From positions 5,270,001 to 5,334,000 of the forward strand of contig JAJTUQ010000001.1 in the NCBI GenBank assembly GCA_021399445.1: 64,000 nucleotides of DNA. Reading direction: 5' to 3'. Below, piece after piece: positions 10,768 to 22,553 of this stretch. Within the stretch, counting starts at the first letter, position 1, and each line of letters opens with the position of its first letter. The notes under the pieces were generated by a model. The model saw only the letters and a program-made list of their open reading frames with translations. It made no database searches and was not told the origin of the DNA. Position numbers and translations under genes: made by a program. The stretch is from Xylogone sp. PMI_703. Taxonomy: Eukaryota > Ascomycota > Leotiomycetes.

Positions 10768-13700
10768 GCTGGCTGGAGGAGATGGGACAGAAATATCAAA
10801 GATCCCAAACTCAGGCGGAAACGTGTGGCACAACCGTGAAGAGGGGTCTAGCTCTCGCCCCTACCCGTATGCAGGCTGGAGTAGATTGGCCACCCCTGAG
10901 CAGCCCTAGATCAAGTGCTGCTCCGGTCTTCGGGCCACTGGAGAGCCGTTATCGTCATTCTCGGTTCTCATTGCTCGGGAGGGAGGTTGATCGGAACATT
11001 TGCTGGGAGCCTCTCAGCATGCTGGGATTCCACATGGAAATTCACAGGCACACAGCGGACCCCGGCTGCCTCTTCGGATTCGGCCCAGGTACCCGCCGGC
11101 GTGGGTTGCGTTGCACCTGCAGGACGCAACCACACCCAGCCAAACCTCTGCTGCTGTGCAACACAGGCCTACTGGTCCGACTGGTCCGATATGATAACCG
11201 ACCCTGCCTGCATCTTTTTCTCATCTGAAAGTTTCGAAGAGACAGAACCCATTCACGCCATTATTGTGCTGTACTGTATCATAGCAGCCGGATGCATTAT
11301 GGCGAGCCGCGTCTCCATAGATTGTCACGTAGTGGGTCGCAGACACAAGCTCATAGGACCCTAATCCTGGATGAAAGAGGAAGGTGCTGGGAGATAGGGA
11401 CGAGAGAAGGTCCGTTAGAGCATCGCTTTTCGTATCTAAGCTAAGTTGGCCCCTGACATGCGAAAATGACAAGTCGGGCAAGTCAAGTCTAGTGTGAAGG
11501 GAAGCAATGATTCGAGGACAGGAGGGATTTGCCATGGAGATTTGGTACGACCGTTGTGACGAATGATGGTTTGGTGCACGGAGCGCGATGGCGAAAAAGT
11601 GTACACAGGCTGCTGTACCGTAGTAAGAGCCAGGAGCAAAGCCCTCCAATGAGATGACGCCAGCGTCGGACATTTTGCTGCTGGGACTTGTAAGCTGGCA
11701 TGCTGACAGGCTGGGTCCAGGGCCAATTGTCAGAGAGCTTAGGGCTTCGACCGCCCGCTAGAAGAACAGACGCTACAGGGCTTCTAGCGGGCTGCAGGGC
11801 CTTTCTAGGCTGTTGCTGGGTGTCTCAGGGCAGCTGCGGGACATTTTGCTGGATGCACTGATGCTCGGGCTTGGACCCAACCAGCCTGGGGATGAATCCC
11901 CGAATCCTACCCCCGGTGGCATGCCACGCACGGGTGTGTCAAAGAGAGGAAGCTTATTGTGATGTCTTGGAGAGACGCCTGCCGAGGAAAACAGAAACAG
12001 AGCTATTGTGTAGATTCTGTAGTGTCGTGCTCGTGCTCATGCGTGGTGCTCACGCGTGGTGCTGGAACGGGATTTACAATACGGTGTCTTTGTACCGGTA
12101 TGATTGAAGTTGAAGATATCCGTACGGAGGAGCTTGCGCGTATTGCGGCAGTAGCGCTCTTCTCTGATCCGGTCCTATTCTGCTTCAACTCAACGCCATG
12201 CTCGTACGAAGCACGCAAGATGCTGGTCCCTTAATCTCCCTTTTCAATGCAGCTACAGGAAGTGAGATAATGACGCTGTTGGAATGTGAGAAAACAGTTT
12301 GATGTGCAGGAAAGGGTGTGATGATGTAACCAAGAGGGAGAGGGAAGAGAGGAATATTTTCCGAGTTGGGAGAAGGAGAAGGGAGACAGAGAAGTGAGTG
12401 AGCGAGAGATGTCGCGGATGGATGGAGGGAGGGGAGTTATAGCTGGGCCCAAAGAGGCTTAGCCATCACCATTCGCCCTATGGCTGAGAGCAAGACCGCA
12501 TCGGCCCCTTTTCCGTGCGTGCTTGGGAGCCCTGAGAGCATCTAGGCCCCCTTGCCACCAACCACAATGCAACGTTGGTAGCACTTCAATGGCAACTCTT
12601 TCCTCTGTCACTTTTTTCCACGTTTGAATGGCCTGAAAGCAATTGTCAAGTTCCGATGGTGCAAATAATAATGTGAAGATATTCGGGGCGCCACACATTA
12701 GCGTTGCAGTCTCATAATGCAATGTTGTAATGCTGCTCCGCGACCCATCCAGCGTGCCGTGCTGATGCCAGATACTGTACTGTCCCAGCCGAAAGATGTG
12801 TGGTTCGCCGCCCGCCGCGGACCGGAAAGACTGGAAAGCTCTTCCCAGCACGTCAAACAGCTTGCCCCTGGCGGGCTCTAGGCGCAAGAAGGCAGCTCGA
12901 CGCCAATTGTGGTACTTTGTTCCTGATGGCTTGTGAGGCTTATGCCCGTGGTGAGAAAAGGAATGCCACTGAGAGATTTCCAGAAAATTCAGCCAAAAAA
13001 GAAAGGAAAATAACGGGCGACGAAGCAAGAGCGAAGGATGAGACACTCGAGAAAGGATTTTCTAGTTCGATAGAGCCATGCTCTCTCTCTTGGAGAAAGT
13101 GCAGAAAAGAGCTGACTAGAGGTGGATGAGTGCAAATCGTTCATTTCCCGTTTCCTAATCCGCCGTGGATCTGCCCCTTTGCTTTCCTCTCGCAGCAAGG
13201 CAAAGGCTTCAAGCTATCTCGATCGAGGGACCCCAAGAGCACCAATGGAGAAGACTAGCAGGGCCGGCCTTGGGCACATCGGAATATCACACCCCGCATT
13301 ATTCTCTCCTGGCGATGGACCAGATAGCGGATGCAGGAACTAAAATAGAGAGAGCAAAGACGAGAAGAGAGAGGAGAGCGAGGTTACATCGTGCCAGGAC
13401 TATGCGCAGAGCTCTTGCGTGTGTCGTGTGTCCCTCTCTGAAACACGTCTTCGTACTTGTTATTGGGGGGTAGTTAGTACTTCCATACTGAACTCGAACG
13501 CTTCAAGCTCGCTCTTACGCCGCTGTGACTGGACTACGCTACGAAGCTGACTGGCAACCTGTCAAGACCAATTCTAGTCCATAATTTGCTATTGCAGTAA
13601 TATTTGCCATTCCGACTTGGGCACTTCGGCCGGCCTCGATGAAATTATGCCACCGTCCCATCAACGCCGATATTTCCCCAGGCGCAAGAGCAGAGGAGCA

Positions 13701-14443
13701 ATAGGGCTGGCTGACTGGCTGTCGCGCGATGTGACTGGTGGCGACTGCAACCTGCGCCCTCGCCAACCACCACCGCCCCTCCAGCTGCTCATCATCACAG
13801 TCCCCATGTATCTTCTCGTGCTTCTCCATCCAGGTGGGTCGATACACTCAACTGGCCATTGCACTTGCGCTTCTCCATCAGATCCCTCTGGCCCCATCAT
13901 CCTCTAGTCTCTAGTCTCGAGGTTCCCCCCTGGTCCAATCTCTTATCTTTTGCTCTCACTAATTAAGTACCGTTATGGTATTGTTGCGCTGCTCTCTCTA
14001 CTCTCTTCTCTGTGTGGCTTGCTTGCCCTTCCCTTTCTCGCCTTTGGTCCGTTTTGCCATGCCGTTGACGGAGAGCGAGAAAGAGCTTCCAAGACGGATG
14101 GGGTTATATCTAGGTTACACACATTCCATGTAGGAGGCTAGCTCTCTTGTCACTGTCACTGCATTATCTCTCACTCCCTCAGAGACTTTCTCACTCCACT
14201 CTCTCTTGCACCATATGAGATAGATATCTCTGCTTGTGCATAATTGGCATCCCTCTTTTCTGTCCCAACACTCGGAGCAACGGTCCTTCTCTTCGCCTCT
14301 CCATTCTCGGCTGCTTCTGTCTTGTTGGCCTGTATTGTCTAGTTATACTTTATACCCAGTCTTTATTGCTTTTTACTGCCTCTCGCTTTTCAATGACTTC
14401 ACTATCAAATCCTCAATGAGTTAGACTTGGAAAAACAAAATCA
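10768..14443. other. Long gene-free region between divergent genes
   Basis: About 3.7 kb between the permease and the rhodopsin-domain gene, which point away from each other. Several ORFs of 100-200 codons occur on both strands but lack an ATG or recognisable domains. The part near 13.9-14.4 kb is C/T-rich with repeated CTCT tracts, as in fungal promoters or 5' UTRs. A 12-bp inverted repeat sits at 11753-11792. Confidence 0.5.
11753..11792. repeat. Perfect 12-bp inverted repeat with 16-nt loop
   Basis: Left arm GCCCGCTAGAAG at 11753-11764 and right arm CTTCTAGCGGGC at 11781-11792 are exact reverse complements. The arms could pair as a hairpin or form a dyad for a dimeric factor. No gene is adjacent. 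Confidence 0.85.
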
Positions 14444-15724
14444 ATGGATATTCTTCGTCGATTCGCCGCTGCCCCTCCTGGAGAGAGAAGCTTCCGCGAC
14501 GACAAACCTACCCTTCTGGTCGGCTGGTGGTGTACCTGCTACGCTATCGCTGTCATCGTTGTCCGCGTATGCGGTCGTTATGTTCGAGCCGAGAGAATCT
14601 TCCGCGAGGATGGAGTTATGACCCTCGCCATCATCCCTCTGCTCATTCGCATGGCCTTGGTCCACATTGTCTTGCTCTACGGTACCAACAATGTCGATAC
14701 ATTCGGCTTGACTCCTCGAGAAATTCACCGCAGAGAAATTGGCAGTCAGGCGGTTCTAGCATCAAGAATATTCTATGCTGCATAGTGAGTCTTCTACACC
14801 TCCCCAAAATCTCATCCCAACTCATCTAGATCTTTTGCTAACAAATGATGAAAGTCTCTGGGTCATTAAACTCAGCACCAGCATGTTCCTCTACGCTCTA
14901 ACAGAAACTGTCTGGAAAAAGTCTCACCAACGCATTTTATGGGCTCTGTATGGTCTATTGGCTGCCACCTTCCTTGCAGTCGTGATCGCAGATCTGGCTC
15001 CCTGCCAACCGTTCTCTCGCTCTTATCAGGTTGTTCCTGACCCTGGCCCCAAGTGTCGACAAGGCTACACCTTTCTTGTAACAATGGGAATTCTCAACAT
15101 TGTTACCAACCTAGCTCTGGCTGTTTTCCCAATCCCCATGATCATGAAGTCGAGTCTTCCGAAATCAAGGTACGTCAACTCCAGAAAGCTTCCAAACTGG
15201 CACTAGCAAGAATGCCTAAATCTAATTCTGTCCATAGAAAAGTAAACATTATCTTCCTCATGTTGCTCCCCCTTGTCAGCGTGGCAATCACCTCCTATCA
15301 GATTCCTGGCGTCATTGCCCACCATGGCCGGCAACAGCTCCGCTCTCTCCTCGCCTCCATTGACATCCTCGTCGCAACGTTTACCTCCAATGCCATTGTG
15401 CTCATCTCCCTGATCCAGGACAAGGGGTATAAGAAATCCAAGTTCAAGTACAACAACGGCGCCAATTCCCTCAAGATGTCTAACATCAAGCTCGCCAACG
15501 GCGGGAGGTCCGCAGCCGCGGTAGCGGCGTATAAGAACTCCTGGGGTAGTGATGAAGACTTGATGAGGGAGGAGGGCAGCTTGAGTGACGGCAAGGGAGG
15601 TGTAACGGAGAGTGTGGTGATGCTGGATACATTGGATGTGAAGAAACCCGCGCAAGCCAAGTTGCAAGAGATCAGAGTGAACCAGACATGGGAGGTTATC
15701 GATGAGGGGCCACGGAGGGATTAA
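14444..15724 (+). CDS. Rhodopsin-domain fungal integral membrane protein
   Basis: Seven-helix membrane protein of the fungal rhodopsin-like domain family (PTH11-related; function mostly unknown). Exons 14444-14784, 14855-15169 and 15238-15724 give 380 aa; the joins give FYAAYLWVIKLS and SSLPKSRKVNIIFL. Family landmarks are CGRYVRAERIFREDG after the first helix, WVIKLSTSMFL, DLAPCQPFSRSY, a conserved Cys in GPKCRQGYTFL, FPIPMI, and ATFTSNAIVL in the last helix. A cytoplasmic C-terminal tail of about 100 residues follows, basic at first then acidic. The start at 14444 is the first in-frame ATG and lies directly before the first helix. Ligand and partners unknown. Confidence 0.88.
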
Positions 15725-16492
15725 CCTCCCTTCTTATGTTTCTCTCTTTCCTTCTCTCGAATACCTTCAATCTCTATGTAACTGTCTACGCTCTAATGTA
15801 TTTTAACTCTTGTGATGAAAATTGTGGAAAATGTTTCTGGCACTGGGATGGGACTCTTGGGGTTACGGTTTATCTCTTGGATTAGGACTGGATATGACTT
15901 TGGAGCGGCCTTTTTGGAATATGGAATATCCAAGCCAAGCTATTGAATGTATGGATTACCTCATGATCTGATTTTAAATTTACATGTACGAGATATCAAG
16001 TGTGCAAGATGAGGAAGAATTAAACTGTAGTTTAATATACATGGTATTAAGATTATCGTCTGTGTATTATCTTTCTATCCCTTGCAATCAAATTCCACGA
16101 CAAAATATACAAAGACCTCAATCTTACCATTCTCTCGGGAAGCACGAGACAAGAGCATGCTCTCTCTATGCATTCATAGTCCAAGATCAAGACCAGACCG
16201 TGCCACCACCGCTATGACCCAAAATCTAGACCCAGATCCAGATAAAACCAATAGAGTACTAGCACCGTACATACCTTCTACGCAATACGCATTCCCCTCT
16301 CCCTCGGAGCGATACCGCCGAAAGAGCCCTAATCCCCTAATCGAGCCCTATGCATTCCCAACCGAGTGTGACCTAGCGCTCAGTCCATGCCTGTGTGCAG
16401 GTACTATTATAGTATGTATCAAACCAAGACCTACTTGTATCCATGCCTCGGAGGTATGGAGATAGTTTCACGCAGTATTTCATAATAGCACA
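15725..16492. other. Intergenic, mostly 3' UTR-like
   Basis: About 770 nt downstream of the rhodopsin-domain gene. No convincing gene; the short forward ORF near 16.1-16.4 kb has no recognisable features. Confidence 0.4.
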
Positions 16493-16672
16493 CTACTTAC
16501 TATAATACAGTACATATGGAAATAGCATGATAAGCGAGAGCACGAAAATCCAGAAACGGAAAGAATCTCCCTTGGTTTTACTGTAGAAGTTGTGGTCTAA
16601 GTACAATGCGGCTGAAGACAAGAAGAATAGAACGAGGGCCTGTGCGAAGGAAATTCTCCATATAGCGTGCAT
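16493..16672 (-). CDS. Possible small two-helix membrane protein
   Basis: A 59-codon ORF with two hydrophobic segments, RISFAQALVLFFLSSAALYL and FWIFVLSLIMLFPYVLYY, separated by a charged linker (KTKGDSFR). The frame stays open upstream for about 14 more codons (SSAENTLVVQSAM) and beyond a TAG to another ATG, so the true N-terminus could be longer if that TAG lies in an intron or is a mutation. I do not recognise the family. Coding is suggested by the clean helix-linker-helix layout; it could still be chance in an AT-rich spacer. Confidence 0.35.
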   Translation of the reverse strand: MHAIWRISFAQALVLFFLSSAALYLDHNFYSKTKGDSFRFWIFVLSLIMLFPYVLYYSK

Positions 16673-17349
16673 GGCGCTCTGTACTACCAAGGTGTTCTCT
16701 GCACTGCTACCGCACTATGATGTTACAATGGCCTTGGGTACGACTCCGTTTTCGGGATGCATTGCAGTCTGTTGATTGATACCGGACTGTATTAAACTCC
16801 TGTATGTACTATAATAGGGGGAAGGCTAGGAATAAGGGTGGGAAATATCTCCGAGGTCGTTCCGGGGAGGGTTCGGTTACAGTAGTGTGTGTAGCTTGGG
16901 GTTGGTTATTCTTCATACCGGGACTCCTTGTTCTACGCGATGCGGTATAAGCTTAGATGATTGATCTGGTGTCTGGGGAGTTGGACTATTGAATATTAAG
17001 AGGGCTTGAGTCAAGGCGGTGGCTCTTATTTGGTGCGAAGTTGGTGATGCACTTGATGCTTGATCAAGATGGAGCAGGGTGAAGAGAACTAGAGGCATGA
17101 TAGTGATCTTTTCGTTCTCAGAGTGTTTTGGAATACTAGATAAGCTCCATTGTCTCTGATGTAACATGTGCTGGTCGGATAACATGATACATGATACCTC
17201 ACACCGTTCACATTCCGTTCGCCCCCTGAACCAGCTCCTCACCAATGATATGGTCCAGCATAAAATTAGGATTAGCATATAATTTTCCAAATGAATCAAA
17301 TCGCAAAGCAAGTCACAAGCAATTCCTGTGAAAGTGAGATAGCTGAACC

Positions 17350-20300
17350 TCACTTCACATATTTCAAGAGACTTGTCCCTGTGAATCGTCCCCCAAATAC
17401 CGGCTGCAGGTGATCAAACAATGCTACTGCATCCTCTTCTGTGACACCATTCAGAGGATCATATGGCAAGAACCTCGAGAGCGTGGATCGTGCCTGGCTT
17501 TCGTATCTCTCGGTCTCTGGCGTATTCTTTCCATTCAGCCGGAGAACCTGCGAGAGATGGAATTCGGTCCGGGCTACTGCTGCCTCGGGCCAGAACCCCT
17601 TTCCGGCTCGTTCGGAAGCTTGAGCGAGGGCTGTTCGAAACCATTTCCTGAGAGAGGGGCCATTTAGCAACAGAACAATTACAGAAAATCAGGGAAGGTT
17701 ATCTCGAAACTTACTCGGCTTGATCGTACTGCCCTAGGTGAGCATAAAGGGCCCCAACTGCATAGTAGCTCTGCAGTGTAAAGTAACTCGCCTTTCCTTT
17801 CCCTTGCATCTGCAGTCGAACTTTCAAGATCTGTTCTTGCATCTCCAAAGACCTCGCCAGGTCCCCACTTTGAAGAACAATACATGCGAGATCGAATTTA
17901 AAGCGAAGAATGAGTTGCATCTGCCCGTTGTGACGTGTAATTAATTCTATTGCTTTCTCAGCCATCTCAATTGCACCAGGCCAGTCTTCATGGTACATCC
18001 GGCAGAATGCCAAGTGGTGATAGAATTTGGCAAACTCAAATGGTGTGTCCTCCTCGGTCCCCCATTCCTCATACTTGGCTCGACAACGTTCGTAGATCTC
18101 CTCTGCCTCTTTGTACCGATTGAACTGAAGAAGAGAATTTCCATAATCCGCCATAGCATTGTATAGCAGCATCTCGTCGTCTTCGGTATACTCTTCTGGG
18201 GGCGTTCGAGCTTTGACATTCTCTCTGATAGTGAGAATCTTCTTGAATCGATCCCGACTCTCTGCTCGGTGACTTATCCCAAAATACTGTATCAACAAGC
18301 TAGTTGTTATATGTATATCGGCCCGCAGTTGTTCTTCCTGGACATCAAGTGTGTCTAAAATGGACTCCGCCGTGTTAAGAAGTCGATATCCATCATAAAT
18401 CAACCCACGTTGCCATAAATGCACACCCGCATCACGGAAGAGCTCAGCCAACTTAACGAAAGGCGTTATAGTTTGTAGAGTATCAGTATAGATCCTTTGA
18501 AGAGCCAGAACATGGGGGATGTATTCTTTAAAATCATTCCATTTAGCAGGCTCTGGTGTATGGATTGATGGTCTCGGGAGACGTTCTCGAACCAATTCGA
18601 ATGCTAGATTGAATATCTCGTCTCTCTCTTTTGTATCTACATCCATATCATTCAAGAGTCGATGCTGAAGAAGTCGATGGATCGAGATAACCTCCTGTTT
18701 ATCCTGAGTTTTGAAAGTGATGAGTCTTCTTCTTCTCAAATCTTCTACCATGCTCCTAAATCTACTAGAAGTTAGTCGCATTAAATCTCATGGATTCTTA
18801 TACATCCTCACCTGTGAGTCCTGGTTTTGGTCAAGAATGCCAAAGCGGTAGAGCTATGGTCGTTTATGAGCAAGTCTTTTGAAATTCCGTCACTATCAAC
18901 GAAGGCCATTATCTTAAGCAGCTTGAGTGTATCATTGCTTAGCTCACTCAGACCGATATTCCATATTGTCTCAAGAGCTGCATACGACGATGCTGCAGGG
19001 CCAGGAACCGTGCGAACCATAGGGGTATTGCGGCGCCATTCGTTCCATAGTTCCATAAAGTCTGTGAGGGTACATCCGCTTGTCTTAACATATCCGGCAA
19101 TTTGAGAGATAGCTAAAGGCAAGCCAGCCAAACTTGCGATCTCACCGGCAACTCTCCATTCAGGATGGAGTCTTATCCTCTCATTTCTGAGATCTGGCCG
19201 AATACACTGGACTAGCATTCTTCGGCTTTCTTCCATATTCATCTCCTTTAGATCAATGCGAAAATAATTTGGCGGCATAGGCTGCAAACCAAAGTCAAAA
19301 GACCTCGTAGTTATGAGCAACGAGCCACGAGTCTTGGCTACATTGACAGGTATATACTCCTCAATGTCTCCCCATTCGTCGACATTGTCAAACACTAAGA
19401 GCCAGCGCTTATCTGTTTTCTCCAGAAATTCTTTGCTCAGCTCAATCAACTGAGCCTGATCCTGAACTGCGCCGTCATGTCCAAGTTGAAGTTGAGCTGC
19501 GATGAGACTGAAAGCGTCCGCACATCCCACACGAGTTTCTGCTTGTGCCCAAAAAATGTACTGGTATAACTGCTCATAACGATACGAGAATTCCACAGCG
19601 GTTGCAGTCTTACCCATGCCACCAGTAGCACTGACTGTACAAAGGCGCCCAGGAACTGAAAGAATCTTGTATAAATTTACTAAATCGACGTCGCGCCCTA
19701 CAAAATCCTCGTCTCTAGGATGTGAAGGTGCTGTTCGGAAAGGTGCAATGGGCACAGATGAAGACATTTGATTCAACGCGCTTCCGATATCTATTGGAGC
19801 CAGACGTGGAGATCTAGCTCTGCGTGCCCGTTCGTCTTTTTGTGTGTTCAAGAAATTCCTCACTCTCCAACCTCGGGAATCGTCTTCCAACCCCTTTATC
19901 GAAGCTGTTGGAGCTTGGCCATAATCTTCCTCTTCAGAGTCTTCCTCGTCAGAGTCGCGGACGAAATCAAACACCGACTCATCCATTCCCGTATCCACTG
20001 GACCTTTCTTATGAGGTGGAGTGAGACCAAGTTGTTCTTCAACAAAATCTTCCAATATTGCTAGTTTAGTACGGCCTTCCGAGGCTGTGTCGTCAAATCT
20101 TTGCGACCCAATATCATCAATGTCGTCCTCCTCTGAAGATTCATCTCCGTATAAGGAAGTTAACGCCAGTTGTTCCAAATGATTAGCAATGTGTTCTTTG
20201 AGAGAATCCATCTTGAGACTCAGGCCACATAGAGGACAAACCTGATCTCCTGGACGCTTTTCAGAATGTTTCATGCATAATGAAACCATCATGGCTAGTT

Positions 20301-21695
20301 GCTTTGGTCCTCGTATACTATCATGGAATTCCTGAAGATGTTCTTCGAAAGACTGTGGTGTAGTAAATTCACTGATACAGGATTGGCATACCCAGACTTT
20401 CAAAATCCGATGACTCTCGAGCTCGTGTCGGAACCAGTCATCTTTCATTCCCCAAGTTTTCTCGGCGCGGAGACAACTATCAAAGGTACACATATACGGC
20501 TCCAAGTCTTTGAAGACATGTAAATCCCAGTCAGTGCTGGTCTCTATGTGGACTCCAACGTCAATTTCGTCACGGCAATAGGGACACGGAAAGCTTCGCC
20601 CACGCTCTAGAGGCACAGGCGGCAGAGGGACCGTCAACTTTTTGGGTTCTACCTCAGAAACAGGGAAAGATGTGGTGGATTCGGCGGATTTAAATTTGGA
20701 CTTTGGAGCAGAAAATATACTATAGCCATCCCTACTACTGCCATCATTGGAAGACGTATCCGTTCCACCAGAGACACTTGATGCTGTGGTATTACGGATC
20801 CGTGATTGCGTTTGGGATGGGAGGGATTCAACTTTGAGGACGGGCTTCTGGAAATTGAATGCATCAACGGCAACTTCCTGTAGGACGGACCGCTTCGGCT
20901 GAGGGATATGCTTAGGAGCTCCATATACTACACCTGTTCGACCTTTTTCCTTTATCAGTTTGAGATATCGTCGTCTTCTCCAGTTTGCTTTGCCTAGTCT
21001 GGATAGAAGAGCCTGAGTGGCCGCAGGAAACAGTGTGGCTGCAAGATCAATATCTGGGTGTGCACTGGAAGGAGTTGATGTTCCTGAGTATTCATCCACT
21101 GGGAATGGATCATTGAGGCTGGGTATAAGTCTCATTAAACATGCCACAGTCCCATCGATATGCTCAATAAGATCCGCAACTTTGGAGTCTGCCTTCTCTA
21201 TGGATTCCTTTACATCCTCAAAGTGGATCTTTTTGCCGTCAGGATCCGGATCATCAGATACTTCATCGAGTCCAAGAGATTTAGATCGCAAGGTTACTTT
21301 TTGGACTCTGCTAATTGCTATTTGCGGCAGTAATAAGCTTTTGCTACGATTACTTTGATAGACTGCAATCATCGACACGGACCTTTTTTCAAAGACTCAT
21401 CTAAATTAGACAATAGCTCTAACGTAGTGTTTCGTAAGTTAGTTGTTTTTCGTAACGTGTAGTCGAGGTTTCGACTCGCGGCGCCGCTATCATTCCCCCA
21501 AGCCAGGAATTTGCCATAGGTATCATCCGCTATAGAAGAATATGGAATTGTTGAATCCGCTGATTTCAAGGTCAAGCACAGTCGAGTAAAGCACTGCCTG
21601 CAATCTTCAAATTGTGCCGCAATAGGTGCGGATGAAGGGAGACTGTAATGCTTGTGTGGCCGTAGCGCTCTGTAGACCGGATTTACTTCCGTCAT
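17350..21695 (-). CDS. NLR-like protein: C2H2 fingers, NB-ARC, TPR
   Basis: STAND/NLR-type signalling ATPase. Exons 21695-21383, 21317-18812, 18764-17715 and 17647-17350 give about 1388 aa. An N-terminal helical domain (TYGKFLAWGN...NLDYTLR) matches the one often found in fungal zinc-finger NLRs. Residues about 345-480 hold Cys/His fingers from CPYCRDEID to CPLCGLSLK and HIANHLEQLAL. An acidic linker follows. NB-ARC begins with FVGRDVDL; the P-loop GGMGKT is near residue 670, Walker B is RWLLVFDNVDEW, then LLITTRS and GLPLAIS. The C-terminal 400 residues are helical TPR-type repeats (GNSLLQFNRYKEAEEIYERC). The first intron (21382-21318) has a weak donor, GTCCGT; without it the frame breaks. 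It faces the DUF7580 gene head to head. Expected role: non-self recognition or regulated cell death. Confidence 0.85.
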
Positions 21696-22553
21696 GATTG
21701 ATGATCAAGAGCAAGGGAAACTGGCATCATCAGGTCATGATGAGGAAGTACATAAGATAAGAGATAGGCACGATATCTCGATGGATAGAGCCGGCTGGGG
21801 GCGGTCCTCGAGGCTGTCTGACCCGGAAAGAGCCTCCTCCCAGAGAGTTACTCACCATGTTTTCGTGACTTGATATATAAGCATGTGGCACTGCAGCACA
21901 AGACATCTTATTGGGAAGTGTTCTGCAGCAATCCCATAGACGACGTGCAGGCTCCCACCCTTTGAGTTTTTCAGCTGCTCTCTTGCTGCTGCGAATCGCG
22001 GGGTGAGCGAGACAGAGACGGGTAGAACGGGGCGGGGGTTTCGGTTGTCCGCCTCAAACCCAAACTGCAAGTTCAACGCCAAAGCTGGGCGGACATGGCG
22101 CTTCACAGCCTCGTTCACCCAATCCCTTAAATCCGGCCAAGAAGTTTGAGGGAAAGCTTCGGTGACGTGATGCGATCGCATGTGCGCTGGATCAATGATT
22201 CAGTACTTGATGCGTCATCCAGAGTAGGCTTAGGTGGCCGATCCTGAAGGTGAAAGAGACCGAGGATGAGGCTCTGGCTGCTAACGGTGAATCCTTCCAT
22301 GCAGCCTCAGGTGGGGTTTGGGTAGCATCAGATCAGAAAGGTCTGCAGCTTGCAGCCTAGCAAGATACCGTCTTCCAAACATACGTGTCTTGCATCTCCA
22401 CTGCTGCGGGCTGGGAGACCCTCGACATAACTCCCCCGGATTCTCCACTGAGTGTGCCATAGCTCCATCTCATATCATATCCATCCCATATCATCACCAT
22501 TTAAATGTAAAATTCTTGTACGTTTAGCATTTCACATCCATATTCCAACAAAG
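21696..22553. other. Shared promoter region of the NLR and DUF7580 genes
   Basis: About 860 nt separates the two divergent start codons and must hold both promoters. A 109-codon minus-strand ORF at 21852-22181 begins with ATG but has no recognisable domain and is treated as chance. Confidence 0.5.

Noticed and set aside
11221..11673. 150-codon minus-strand ORF with ATG
   Set aside because: No recognisable domain, no splice context, and it lies in GC-rich spacer where long chance ORFs are frequent.
12459..13046. 195-codon minus-strand ORF
   Set aside because: Starts with GTG rather than ATG and has no domain; composition looks accidental.
16913..17353. 146-codon minus-strand ORF overlapping the NLR end
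   Set aside because: Begins with GTG inside the NLR stop region and is most likely its 3' UTR.
21363..21382. A 20-nt GT-AG intron restoring the NLR frame
   Set aside because: Far below the minimum length of fungal introns; a 65-nt intron from the same donor explains the frame equally well.
21852..22181. 109-codon ORF between NLR and DUF7580 genes
   Set aside because: No domain and located in the shared promoter of two divergent genes.
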